A stretch of DNA of 64,000 nucleotides from Lachnospiraceae bacterium UBA7205. GTDB taxonomy: Bacteria > Bacillota > Clostridia > Lachnospirales > Lachnospiraceae. Location of the stretch: positions 1 to 64,000 of the forward strand of contig DKUL01000042.1 in the NCBI GenBank assembly GCA_002490665.1, given 5' to 3'. Below are positions 26,668 through 35,769 of this stretch, one piece after another. Positions within the stretch are counted from its first letter, which is position 1; each line of letters begins with the position of its first letter. Made by a program: the position numbers and the translations under genes. The notes under the pieces are model-generated. The model did not search any database. It was not told the DNA's origin and saw nothing but the letters and a program-made list of their open reading frames with translations.

Positions 26668-28056
26668 ATGGGATACTTTCCATTTTTTATGGATATCAGG
26701 GGGAAACGATGCCTGATAGCAGGCGGTGGGAAAATTGCGCTCCACAAGCTGAAAAAGCTTCTGCCATATGAACCGGCAGTCAGAATTGTGGCGATGGAAC
26801 TTTCGGCGGAGCTTGCGCGATTTGTTTCGGAAAGCGGCGGATTGAATAATGACATCTGTGTCATAAAGAGGGCGTTTGAGTCCTCCGACATAGCAGGCAT
26901 GGATTTTGTGATTGCGGCCTGTGATGACAGGAAGGTTAACGCTGAAATTGGCAGGCTCTGCCGCAAGGCGGGTATTCCTGTCAACGTTGTGGACAACAGG
27001 GAGGAAAGCAGCTTTCTTTTTCCGGCGCTTGTCAAGGCAGGAAAACTGGATATCGGCATTTCTACAGAAGGGGCAAGTCCGGAAGTGGCAGCGTCAGTAA
27101 GGAGTCAGATTGCCTCTCTGATTCCGGCAAACATGGAAGAAATATTAACGTATCTAAATAGCCTGCGTCCTCTGGCAAAGGAGTATATTCGGGACGATGA
27201 CAGGCGTGCCGCATTCCTGAAGGATATGGCAAGGGCGTGCATGGACAGGGATGCGGTTTTTGACGAACAGGAAACACGGAAACGGCTGCAGGCATATGGC
27301 AGTGACGGATTGGACACAGGAACAGGCAGCGGCAGGGTTGTGCTTGTCGGTGCAGGCTGTGGTGCGTATGATCTGGTTACCGTAAAAGGACTGCGCGCAA
27401 TCCGGTGCGCAAATGTCGTTGTGTATGATGATTTGATTGACAAGAGACTCCTGGAACACGTTTCGGAGCGCTGTGCGTTGATTTATGTGGGGAAGCGGTG
27501 TGGAAAGCACAGTATGACGCAGGAACAGATTAATGCCCTTCTGGTCAAAAAGGCGGGGGAAGGCGGTCTGGTGGTAAGATTAAAAGGCGGAGACCCGTTT
27601 GTGTTTGGCAGGGGGATGGAAGAAATAGGAGCGCTCCGCAAGGCAGGGGTACACGCTGATTATATTCCGGGAATCACTTCGTGCATTGCAGTTCCGGCAA
27701 TGGCGGGGATACCAGTGACACACAGGGAAATCAGCAGAAGCTTTCATGTGGTGACCGGACATACGGCATCCGGAAACGGAACACCTGGGGAGAATATCGA
27801 CTTCCGGACACTTGCAAGGCTTGACGGTACGTTGGTATTTCTGATGGGACTGACGCACTTGGAACAGATAGCGGATGGGCTTGTCCGTGCCGGAAAAGAT
27901 ACCATAACACCGGCGGCTGTCGTGCATGGAAATTTTGATGGAACGACGGAGACTGTCCGCGGGACGCTTGCGGACATTGCGGGGCGTGCCGCGGCGGCTA
28001 AGATTCCGTCTCCGGCAGTGATTGTTGTTGGAAAAGTGGTGGAAATTATAGGATGA
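26668..28056 (+). CDS. CysG-like siroheme synthase (dehydrogenase/ferrochelatase + methyltransferase)
   Basis: 462 residues, the usual length of CysG. The N-terminal half is the NAD-dependent precorrin-2 dehydrogenase/sirohydrochlorin ferrochelatase (CLIAGGGKIALHKL, VNVVDNREES, STEGASPEVA). The C-terminal half is uroporphyrinogen-III C-methyltransferase (YVGKRCGKHSMTQ, RLKGGDPFVFGRG, GITSCIAVPA). The methyltransferase entry motif, normally GAGPGDPxLLTLKG, reads GAGCGAYDLVTVKG, losing the proline and acidic residue. Siroheme serves sulfite and nitrite reductases; in Clostridia the product can also feed cobalamin synthesis. No sulfur or B12 gene is adjacent. Confidence 0.9.
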   Translation: MGYFPFFMDIRGKRCLIAGGGKIALHKLKKLLPYEPAVRIVAMELSAELARFVSESGGLNNDICVIKRAFESSDIAGMDFVIAACDDRKVNAEIGRLCRKAGIPVNVVDNREESSFLFPALVKAGKLDIGISTEGASPEVAASVRSQIASLIPANMEEILTYLNSLRPLAKEYIRDDDRRAAFLKDMARACMDRDAVFDEQETRKRLQAYGSDGLDTGTGSGRVVLVGAGCGAYDLVTVKGLRAIRCANVVVYDDLIDKRLLEHVSERCALIYVGKRCGKHSMTQEQINALLVKKAGEGGLVVRLKGGDPFVFGRGMEEIGALRKAGVHADYIPGITSCIAVPAMAGIPVTHREISRSFHVVTGHTASGNGTPGENIDFRTLARLDGTLVFLMGLTHLEQIADGLVRAGKDTITPAAVVHGNFDGTTETVRGTLADIAGRAAAAKIPSPAVIVVGKVVEIIG

Positions 28057-28068
28057 TGGTGATATAAT
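28040..28068 (+). promoter_or_regulatory. Possible promoter for the EAL-domain gene
   Basis: TGGAAA (28040-28045), 17-base spacer, perfect TATAAT (28063-28068), at the 3' end of the siroheme synthase gene. The -35 is weak. Confidence 0.4.
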
Positions 28069-28113
28069 CAATTTGTATCGGTAATTTTTGGGTATATGAA
28101 TGAGGTTAATGCA

Positions 28114-31029
28114 ATGTACAATGGACAAAAAGGAACAATCAATTTTAGGCGACAGCTGGCATTGTTGATTTTAGCGGTTATTTTGTGCATCTCTGGTATG
28201 GCGGCAGGGCTTGGCATGCCGCAGGTATATGGTGCGCAGACGCGTGTTGTAAAAGTCGGTTTCTTTCCGATGGATGGTTTCAATGAAAAAAACGAGGATG
28301 GGACATACGGTGGTATGGATGTGGAGTACCTTGAGGCAATCCGGGACTATGTGAACTGGGATATCGAATACGTGGAATGCGAGAGCTGGGACGATGCACT
28401 GCAGCTGCTTGCCGACGGGAAAATTGACCTGGTCGGCTCTGCACAGTATTCATCCAAAAGGGCTGAGATTTATCAGTACGCAAACCTTGCAAGCGGATAT
28501 ACGTTTGGGGCGATTGCGGTAAATGGGGACAGCGTCCTTCCATATGAAGACTTTGATGCGATGGGCGGCATTACCTATGGTATTGTGAAGACCTATATTC
28601 GAAAAGATGAGTTCTATGAGTACCTTTCTGACCACGGCATTGGCAGTCCGGTAGTGCGGGAATATAACAGTACGGCAGATTTACTCGATGCCCTTGAAAA
28701 ACAGGAAATCGATGCGATGGTACATTCCCTGACAGAGATAAGGGAAGGGAAACGGATTATCGGAAGATTTGCGCCGATGCCCATTTACTACATATCCTAC
28801 AAGGGCAACAACGAAGTCATGCGGGAGCTGAACCAGGGAATTGCGGATTTGAAGATGAACCGTCCGGAGCTTGAAAATGAACTGATTGTAAAGTACTATG
28901 ACAGCAGACTGGACCAGACGATTCTGCTGACGCGGGAAGAAAAAGCATACATTGCGGAAAAGAAAAATATTACGGTCGGCTACTTTGACGGCTACTATCC
29001 GTTTTCCTATGAAAATAATGGTGCATACCATGGGCTTGCAAAACAGGTTCTCGATGAGATATCCGTGGTTACCGGACTGACGTTTGACTATGTCAGGATG
29101 GAGAATATGGATGAGGCAAAGCAGGCTTTGGCAGATGGAAAAATCGATTTGCTGAACTATTGCGGTGACACACCGCAGAATATGAAACAGTCAGGTGTTG
29201 CCGTGACAAAAGCATATGCGAAAGTGCCGCATGTCATCATCATGAAGCGTGACAGCAAGGCAAATGAAATCCAGGTGCTTGCCACGGTAAAGAGCGGCGA
29301 CGACAACCGGGCGACAGCAGACCTGGTCAGCGAGGATGCACGGATCCTTACGTTTGATTCGCAGCTGGACTGTCTCTATGCAGTGAAGGAAGGCAAGGCG
29401 GATGCTGCCATGTGTGACGGCTATCTGACGGAGTACCTGTTAGGCTCCAACCTGAGGCTCAACAGGCTTGAGATTCGAAGCGTGCTCAATGATGCGCATA
29501 TTATTTACATGGCGGTAAAGGATGGGGGAAATCCGCTGCTTCTGAGCATATTCAACAAGGAACTGCTGGAAGTAAGTGACAAGATGGTCAGCGATTATAT
29601 GCTGAAGGACAACTTTTTTGCCCAGAACAGTATCGAGAATTTTATCAGGACGCACAGTGTGCTGATTCTGATTATTGTCATACTGGTTGCAGTGGCAATT
29701 GTGCTTGTGATGATGCATATGCTGCGTGACAGCAAACGGATTCAGAAGCTGATGTATACGGATTCCGAACTCAATATCTGGAACCTGAACTATCTCAAAT
29801 ACAAGGCGGCACAGAAGCTTTCATCTGATAAGAACCAGAAATATGCACTGGTGTACATGGATATCTGTCAGTTCAGGCGTTACAATACGTTGTATGGATG
29901 GCATGCGGGACAGAAGCTTTTGGAACTGATTGTAAAGATACTGGGCGAAAATATTGAACGTGAAACGGAGATTTATGCGAGAAGTCACGGTGACCATTTC
30001 GTGCTGTTTGTAAAATATGATGACGTCGAGAAGCTTGAGAACAGGCTGGCAGGGCTTGAGAATACGATTACACAGCGGCTGGGTGAGATTGCGGATATGC
30101 GTATGCCGATTACAATGGGTGTCTGCTGTATTCCGCCGGGAAGCACGGATATGCAGCTTGTAATTTCTTCTGCGATTCAGGCATCGGATTTGCTGCGGAA
30201 CAGCTATGGCAATGAGATACGGATTTACGACGAGAATCTCAAGGCCCAGTTAAAAGAATATCATGATAAAGAGAAGCTCCTGGAGTCCGTTGACATTCAA
30301 AAGGATTTTGTGGCATATTACCAGCCCAAGGTGGATATCAGGAGTGAGCAGATTGTGGGTGCCGAGGCGCTGGTGCGCTTTAAAGACCCCACCGACAATG
30401 GTGCAATCAAGGCGCCGGGATATTTTGTGCCATATTATGAACAGACTGGAAAAATTACGGAGATTGACTTTTTTATCATGGAATGTGCGTGTAAGCTGCT
30501 GCGGAGACGGATGGATGCCGGCAGGCGCGTGGTGCCAATCTCGTGTAATTTTTCAAGGATTCACTTTATAAAAGACAATTTTCCGGAGCAGTTCGAGGCG
30601 GTGATGGACAAGTACCGGATTCCAAAAGAGTACATAGAAGTGGAGATTACTGAGACGCTTGTCATGGAAGAACTTCAGCAGCACAAGGTAAAAGAGACTG
30701 TGGAGGCGCTGCGCCAGAAGGGTATCCGTCTTTCCATAGATGATTTCGGGTCGGGATATTCGTCGCTCGGGGTATTTGAGCAGATACCGGCATCGGTTAT
30801 CAAGCTTGACCGTTCCTTCCTGTTAAACAATGAAAACCGTGTGCGGCAGGTCAAAATCATGAAAAATATAGTGAACCTTGCACAGGATCTGGATGCCCAG
30901 GTTGTCTGTGAGGGTGTTGAAAATGACAACGACACGGAGCTGATGATGGAAATCGGCGCGTATGTGGCACAGGGCTATCGCTATAGCAAGCCCGTTCCGG
31001 AAGATGTTTTTGAAGAGAAATTAGGATAA
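28114..31029 (+). CDS. Membrane sensor: two solute-binding domains, degenerate GGDEF, EAL
   Basis: 971 residues from ATG 28114 (GAGG upstream); ATG 28096 is possible but lacks a ribosome site. After a signal-like helix (LALLILAVILCISG) come two tandem SBP_bac_3 domains (VVKVGFFPMDGF; ITVGYFDGYYPF). A membrane helix lies near residues 515-537 (LILIIVILVAVAIVLVMM). The cyclase-like domain is degenerate: HGDHF replaces GGDEF near residue 625. The EAL domain is intact: EAL near 751, then CNFSR, EITET, DDFGSGYSS, IKLDRSF and CEGVEN. Predicted output is cyclic-di-GMP hydrolysis controlled by an extracellular small molecule, probably an amino acid. metF follows by 22 bp. Confidence 0.9.
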   Translation: MYNGQKGTINFRRQLALLILAVILCISGMAAGLGMPQVYGAQTRVVKVGFFPMDGFNEKNEDGTYGGMDVEYLEAIRDYVNWDIEYVECESWDDALQLLADGKIDLVGSAQYSSKRAEIYQYANLASGYTFGAIAVNGDSVLPYEDFDAMGGITYGIVKTYIRKDEFYEYLSDHGIGSPVVREYNSTADLLDALEKQEIDAMVHSLTEIREGKRIIGRFAPMPIYYISYKGNNEVMRELNQGIADLKMNRPELENELIVKYYDSRLDQTILLTREEKAYIAEKKNITVGYFDGYYPFSYENNGAYHGLAKQVLDEISVVTGLTFDYVRMENMDEAKQALADGKIDLLNYCGDTPQNMKQSGVAVTKAYAKVPHVIIMKRDSKANEIQVLATVKSGDDNRATADLVSEDARILTFDSQLDCLYAVKEGKADAAMCDGYLTEYLLGSNLRLNRLEIRSVLNDAHIIYMAVKDGGNPLLLSIFNKELLEVSDKMVSDYMLKDNFFAQNSIENFIRTHSVLILIIVILVAVAIVLVMMHMLRDSKRIQKLMYTDSELNIWNLNYLKYKAAQKLSSDKNQKYALVYMDICQFRRYNTLYGWHAGQKLLELIVKILGENIERETEIYARSHGDHFVLFVKYDDVEKLENRLAGLENTITQRLGEIADMRMPITMGVCCIPPGSTDMQLVISSAIQASDLLRNSYGNEIRIYDENLKAQLKEYHDKEKLLESVDIQKDFVAYYQPKVDIRSEQIVGAEALVRFKDPTDNGAIKAPGYFVPYYEQTGKITEIDFFIMECACKLLRRRMDAGRRVVPISCNFSRIHFIKDNFPEQFEAVMDKYRIPKEYIEVEITETLVMEELQQHKVKETVEALRQKGIRLSIDDFGSGYSSLGVFEQIPASVIKLDRSFLLNNENRVRQVKIMKNIVNLAQDLDAQVVCEGVENDNDTELMMEIGAYVAQGYRYSKPVPEDVFEEKLG

Positions 31030-31051
31030 AAAATATAAAGGATGAGACGAT

Positions 31052-31915
31052 ATGAAACTGAATGAGATACTGCTAAAAAATGACATCACATTATCTTTCG
31101 AGGTATTTCCCCCGAAGGCTACTGCAAACTATGAGTCCGTGCGGGAAGCGGCATATGGCGTCGCAATGCGAAAGCCCAGTTATATGAGCGTGACTTATGG
31201 TGCGGGCGGTAGCACGCGTGACAACACGTTAAAGATTGCGAAGGGAATCCAGGAAGAGTGCGGCGTCACGACGATTGCCCATCTGACGTGCGTGGGCGCC
31301 ACCAGGGAAGGAATCCGTCAGGCGCTGGGGGAAATGAAGGCAGCGGGGATTGAGAATGTACTAGCGCTGCGCGGCGACAAGCCAAAGGATTTTGAGGGAG
31401 AGCCGTTTACGGATTACCATTATGCATCGGAGCTTGTGGAGGACATCAGGGAATTTGGCGGCATGTGCATTGGAGGGGCATGTTATCCCGAGGGGCATGT
31501 CGAGTCGGAGAATACACTCGAAGATATTCGGAATCTAAAGAAGAAGGTGGATGCAGGATGCTCTTTTCTGACGACACAGATGTTTTTTGACAATAACATA
31601 TTCTATAATTTCCTTTCCAGGGTGCGGGAGGCAGGAATCAGTGTCCCCGTGATTCCTGGTATTATGCCAATTACCAGGGCAGTCCAGATTCGAAACGCGG
31701 TAAAGCTTTCGGGCTGCAATGTACCGATGCGTTTCCGGAGCATTGTGGACTGCTTCGGGAACAACCCGGAGGCGATGCAGCAGGCAGGCATTATCTATGC
31801 CACCGACCAGATTATTGACCTGATTGCAAATGGGATAAAGCACATCCATGTTTATTCCATGAACAAGCCGGAAGTTGTGAAAGGGATTCAGGAGAATCTC
31901 GCAAAGATTATTTAA
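31052..31915 (+). CDS. metF: 5,10-methylenetetrahydrofolate reductase
   Basis: 287 residues, close to bacterial MetF length. LSFEVFPPKA at the N-terminus carries the catalytic glutamate; MSVTYGAGGS, AHLTCVG and ALRGDKP are the FAD- and folate-binding motifs. It makes 5-methyl-THF for methionine synthesis or the Wood-Ljungdahl methyl branch. No MetV zinc-binding partner or corrinoid protein gene is adjacent. ATG preceded by AGGATGAG. Probably co-transcribed with the EAL gene. Confidence 0.95.
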   Translation: MKLNEILLKNDITLSFEVFPPKATANYESVREAAYGVAMRKPSYMSVTYGAGGSTRDNTLKIAKGIQEECGVTTIAHLTCVGATREGIRQALGEMKAAGIENVLALRGDKPKDFEGEPFTDYHYASELVEDIREFGGMCIGGACYPEGHVESENTLEDIRNLKKKVDAGCSFLTTQMFFDNNIFYNFLSRVREAGISVPVIPGIMPITRAVQIRNAVKLSGCNVPMRFRSIVDCFGNNPEAMQQAGIIYATDQIIDLIANGIKHIHVYSMNKPEVVKGIQENLAKII

Positions 31916-31928
31916 GTATGAATTTCAG

Positions 31929-31987
31929 ATATTCCGCATAGATTATATAAATGCAAATGCAATGGAAATAGAATCTATGCGGAATAT
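31929..31987 (+). repeat. 16-bp perfect inverted repeat spanning the start of the LysM peptidase gene
   Basis: ATATTCCGCATAGATT (31929-31944) and AATCTATGCGGAATAT (31972-31987), 27-base loop. The right arm lies inside the first codons of the following gene and covers the second possible start, ATG 31977. In RNA it would form a stem hiding one or both starts; in DNA it could be a regulator site. Confidence 0.7.
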
Positions 31988-33242
31988 TTATGTCGGGGAT
32001 GTTGGGGTTATTGTACAGTATCTGCAGCTGGCGCTGAACAGGGCAGGTTACCTGAACGGAATAAACGGCCAGTTTGACAGGGAAACCTGTGATGCACTCA
32101 GGGGATTTCTGGGAGATGGTGTCGGATGCTATGCGGACAGGGCTGCGTGGACAAAACTGATTCCGTACCTAAAGGGATATACGACACACGTGATAAAGGC
32201 GGGCGAGACACTGTGGGGGATTGCCAATACATATGATACACAGGTATCTGCCATACTGACGGCGAATCCGTCGCTGGATGCCATGAATTTACCAATAGGA
32301 ACGCAGGTTTACGTTCCTTTTTCTTTTGCGCTTGTGGATGAGCGCGTCCCATATACTTCGGTTCTGACAGCGTACATTATAGAGGGGCTGCAGATTCGTT
32401 ACCCGTTCCTGGTTACAGGCTGCATCGGAAAAAGTGTTATGGGCAGGGAAGTGTGTTACATGCAGTTTGGAAACGGAATAAAACAGGTCTGCTATAATGC
32501 CTGTTTTCATGCAAATGAGTGGATTACGACACCGGTACTGCTGAAATTTGCGGAGACGTATGCGAAAGCATACGCGGAGGGAGAGGAGCTTTACGGTGAG
32601 GATACCGGGACGCTTTTTGATGAATTTAGCCTGTATCTGATTCCGATGGTCAATCCGGATGGTGCGGACCTTGTGAATGGAATCATCAGGAATGAGGAAT
32701 ACCTGGAACAGACAAGGGCTATATCCGGCGATTATCCGGCGATACCGTACCCGGACGGCTGGAAAGCGAATATCAACGGAATTGACCTGAATTTGCAGTT
32801 CCCGGCAGGGTGGGAAAATGCGCGGGAAATAAAATTTGCACAGGGCTACACATCGCCTGCGCCGCGTGACTATGTGGGGGAAGCGCCACTGTCGGCAGCA
32901 GAGAGCATCAATATGTATCACTTTACGACTGCGCATGATTTCCAGCTGATACTGGCTTACCATACACAGGGAGAGGTCATATACTGGAAATACCTCGACT
33001 ATGAACCGGAGAAGTCGAGGCGCATTGCCAATTACTTTGGGCGGGTCAGCGGCTATCAGGTGGAGGAAACGCCCTATGCGTCCGGCTATGCGGGGTACAA
33101 GGACTGGTTTATCGAGGCATATAACCGCCCTGGATATACAATCGAGGCAGGGCGCGGTGAAAATCCGCTTGGCATGGAACAGTTTCCTAAGATTTACGAG
33201 GACAACAGGATGATTCTCGTGGGGGGGATGACGCAATTATAG
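31962..33242 (+). CDS. PG-binding/LysM/M14 carboxypeptidase-type peptidoglycan hydrolase
   Basis: 426 residues from ATG 31962, or 421 from ATG 31977; neither has a strong ribosome site. A peptidoglycan-binding-1-like helix bundle (residues 10-60) precedes one LysM (HVIKAGETLWGIANTYD, 75-118) and an M14 zinc peptidase. Zinc ligands are in NACFHANEW; MVNPDG, LAYHTQG and the catalytic Glu in YTIEAGRG follow. The arrangement resembles gamma-D-glutamyl-L-diamino acid endopeptidase I of Bacillus sphaericus. There is no signal peptide, which suits action inside the cell, for example on recycled muropeptides or during sporulation. Confidence 0.85.
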   Translation: MEIESMRNIYVGDVGVIVQYLQLALNRAGYLNGINGQFDRETCDALRGFLGDGVGCYADRAAWTKLIPYLKGYTTHVIKAGETLWGIANTYDTQVSAILTANPSLDAMNLPIGTQVYVPFSFALVDERVPYTSVLTAYIIEGLQIRYPFLVTGCIGKSVMGREVCYMQFGNGIKQVCYNACFHANEWITTPVLLKFAETYAKAYAEGEELYGEDTGTLFDEFSLYLIPMVNPDGADLVNGIIRNEEYLEQTRAISGDYPAIPYPDGWKANINGIDLNLQFPAGWENAREIKFAQGYTSPAPRDYVGEAPLSAAESINMYHFTTAHDFQLILAYHTQGEVIYWKYLDYEPEKSRRIANYFGRVSGYQVEETPYASGYAGYKDWFIEAYNRPGYTIEAGRGENPLGMEQFPKIYEDNRMILVGGMTQL

Positions 33243-33328
33243 GAAATGTATAATACTTACAGAAAATGAAACGAATTTATCAGGTATTTATCTTTATGGC
33301 TTTATGATAGACTCTGGTTAAAGATACT

Positions 33329-33348
33329 AAGGAACTGTTCAGTTCCTT
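33329..33348. promoter_or_regulatory. Palindrome upstream of the xyloglucan genes, possible operator
   Basis: AAGGAACTG and CAGTTCCTT separated by two bases, 22 bp before the GH74 ATG. It is not followed by a T-run, so it is more likely a protein-binding site than a terminator. Confidence 0.4.
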
Positions 33349-33369
33349 GGAAAAACGGAGGGCACAGCC

Positions 33370-35721
33370 ATGAAACAGATTCCATATGAATACAAAAATC
33401 TTCCCATTCCGGGCGGGGGATATGTGACGGGGTTTTTATACCACAGAAAACAGCGAGATGTCCTGTATGCCAGAACCGATATCGGCGGCACGTACCGGTT
33501 TGACGCAGAAAAAAGACGGTGGATAAGTCTGATTCCGCATGTTACCATGGAGGATTTGAGCGAGACGTTTCCAATCGCCATGGCGCTGGACGACAACAAT
33601 CCTGCAATGCTGTATATTGCCTGCGGCATCAACAAAAATCAGTCCGGCGTGCTGGCGGTATCGGAGGACTTTGGCGAACACTTCCGGTATGAGAAGATAC
33701 CTGTTATGGTATATGGCAATTTAAACGGCAGGGGAACCGGCGAGCGGCTGGTTGTGGACCGGGACAGCTCCGACTGGCTGTTTTATGCAAGCCAGCAGGA
33801 GGGCTTGTGGGTCACGGACAACCGGGGCAGGAGCTGGCGCAGGCTGACAGCGCTGAAAGAACAGTACCTTGCATTTGCCGCACAGGCTGGCAGTGCGCTG
33901 GTTGTCTCCACTGCCGGTGTGACTTCGATGGACAGGGAAAAGAATATGCGGGGGCACAGCCTGTATGTTTCCTATGACAAGGGGGAGACATTTGTGCCGC
34001 TTGCGGAGCCGCAGGGCAGTGTGATAGAGGGATGTCGGCTGAACGGGCTGGTGGCGCAGCGGTGTGCGGTGGACGGACGGTATCTGTATGTGACCTTTGC
34101 GTCCACGGGCAGGCGTTCCTATGTCCTCGAAAACGGTTACAGCTGTGATTCTGGTGACACGATTGACGGCAGGGTTGTGCGCTATGAGATTGGTGCGGAC
34201 GGCAGAATCTGCGAAGCGTACAGGGATATTACGCCTGTGGCAGCAAGCAGGGCTTCTGGGACAGGGCTTGCTGGGATTGCGGCAGGGGAACCGCTTGATT
34301 TTGGTTTTTCGGGTATTGATGTGTCGGCGCAGACGGCGGGAATGCTTGTGTGCACCACAATCGTAAAGGATGATGGGGACAGTGTTTTCCGGTCGTATGA
34401 TTATGGGGAGAGCTGGCAGCAGGTTTTATACGACCTGCAGGACGGCGAAATGACATTCCGCGCACCATATATGCGTCCGGAATGCAATGGAGGGCATTCA
34501 CTGATACACTGGCTCAGCGATATCAAGGTCAATCCGTTCGATGACAATGAGGCATGGTTTAATTCAGGGACAGGCGTATTCTGTACAAGGAATCTGAAAG
34601 ATAAGGAGAAGTGCAGCTTTACGGACTGGTGCGATGGTATTGAGGAGACGGTACATCTGAATGTGTACAGTATGCCAAAGGGGGCGGTTCAGGTGATTGA
34701 CATTCTGGGCGACCTTGGCGGTTTTGCCTTTACGGAGCTGGACAAGCCCTGTGGAAATTCATTTGCGGACGAGAATGGAAACCGGTATATCACGTGTATC
34801 AACGCGGATTTCTCGGATGAGAATCCGGATGTCCTTGTCGTCACGCCGCGCGGTAACTGGACGGGGAAGACAAAGGGCGGACTGATACTGTCCAGAGACC
34901 AGGGGCGCACGTTCATGAGGCTGGCGATGCCCTTTGGGCTGAGTGCGGAGCTGGACAGGGCGCTGGAAAACATAGAGCGTCCCAACGTCAATTCCGGATG
35001 GGTGGCGATGTCGCCCGACTGCAAAAATATCGTGTGGTCGGTAGCAGATGGGATTGATTTGCCCGTGAGCCGCCTGATTGCAAGTCATGACATGGGTGTC
35101 AGTTTCTCGCGCTGTAAGATATATGCGCTAGATGGGACGCAGAAGACAGAGGGCGATATCAAGGTCTTTTCCGACCGGAAAAACAGTACGCTTTTTTATG
35201 CGTTTGGCGAGCATTCGGATTTTTATGTCAGCAGGGACGGCGGTCGTACGTTTTATGAGCACATGCTTCCGGAGGATTTTCCGAAAGTACATTTTGGACA
35301 GATTGACTGCGCCAACAAGACGGAGGTGCGCGGCGAGACCGGAAAGCAGGGAGTCTTTTACATGGCGCTTGGTGAATCTGGATTGTGGAAGCTGGAATAT
35401 AATTCTGACACGGATGTCATAAAGACGACGCGCCTGAGCAGGGAGGGCGACTTGGTGTTTCGCATGGGGCTTGGTCTGCTGTCGCCGGAGAGTGATTATT
35501 ATAAAGAGAACAAGGCTGTTTACCTGAACGGATGTATTGACGGCATATATGGGTTTTACAGGACGCTTGACGAGGGGAAAAGTTATGAGCGGCTCAATAC
35601 GGACAGGCAGATGTATGGTGAGGTGAACAGCATCGATGGGGACTGCCGCGTGTTTGGCAGATTCTATCTTGCGACAGGCTCAAACGGAGTGAAGTACGGA
35701 GAGCAGATTGCGGAATTGTGA
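33370..35721 (+). CDS. GH74 xyloglucanase-like, no signal peptide
   Basis: 783 residues, ATG after CGGAGGG. Two-propeller family 74 fold, with the opening PIPGGGYVTGFLYH and YARTDIGGTYRFD. D37 in ARTDIGG matches the family's first catalytic aspartate. Asp-box/BNR repeats recur (DNRGRSWRR, SYDYGESWQQ, SRDQGRTFMR, SRDGGRTFYE). GH74 enzymes cut the beta-1,4-glucan backbone of xyloglucan. There is no signal peptide or dockerin, so this one probably acts on imported xyloglucan oligosaccharides. The GH31 gene 48 bp downstream supports that. Confidence 0.9.
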   Translation: MKQIPYEYKNLPIPGGGYVTGFLYHRKQRDVLYARTDIGGTYRFDAEKRRWISLIPHVTMEDLSETFPIAMALDDNNPAMLYIACGINKNQSGVLAVSEDFGEHFRYEKIPVMVYGNLNGRGTGERLVVDRDSSDWLFYASQQEGLWVTDNRGRSWRRLTALKEQYLAFAAQAGSALVVSTAGVTSMDREKNMRGHSLYVSYDKGETFVPLAEPQGSVIEGCRLNGLVAQRCAVDGRYLYVTFASTGRRSYVLENGYSCDSGDTIDGRVVRYEIGADGRICEAYRDITPVAASRASGTGLAGIAAGEPLDFGFSGIDVSAQTAGMLVCTTIVKDDGDSVFRSYDYGESWQQVLYDLQDGEMTFRAPYMRPECNGGHSLIHWLSDIKVNPFDDNEAWFNSGTGVFCTRNLKDKEKCSFTDWCDGIEETVHLNVYSMPKGAVQVIDILGDLGGFAFTELDKPCGNSFADENGNRYITCINADFSDENPDVLVVTPRGNWTGKTKGGLILSRDQGRTFMRLAMPFGLSAELDRALENIERPNVNSGWVAMSPDCKNIVWSVADGIDLPVSRLIASHDMGVSFSRCKIYALDGTQKTEGDIKVFSDRKNSTLFYAFGEHSDFYVSRDGGRTFYEHMLPEDFPKVHFGQIDCANKTEVRGETGKQGVFYMALGESGLWKLEYNSDTDVIKTTRLSREGDLVFRMGLGLLSPESDYYKENKAVYLNGCIDGIYGFYRTLDEGKSYERLNTDRQMYGEVNSIDGDCRVFGRFYLATGSNGVKYGEQIAEL

Positions 35722-35769
35722 GAGCATTTGCGTGAGTGTGAGTGAAAATAAACGGAGGATGGAAAACAG

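Noticed and set aside
27580..28128. Long minus-strand frame (182 codons) opposite siroheme synthase
   Set aside because: It is antisense to a clear enzyme gene, lacks a ribosome site and shows no domain; a shadow frame.
31929..31987. Inverted repeat as the metF terminator
   Set aside because: The loop is long, no T-run follows and the right arm is coding, so a start-linked regulatory role fits better.
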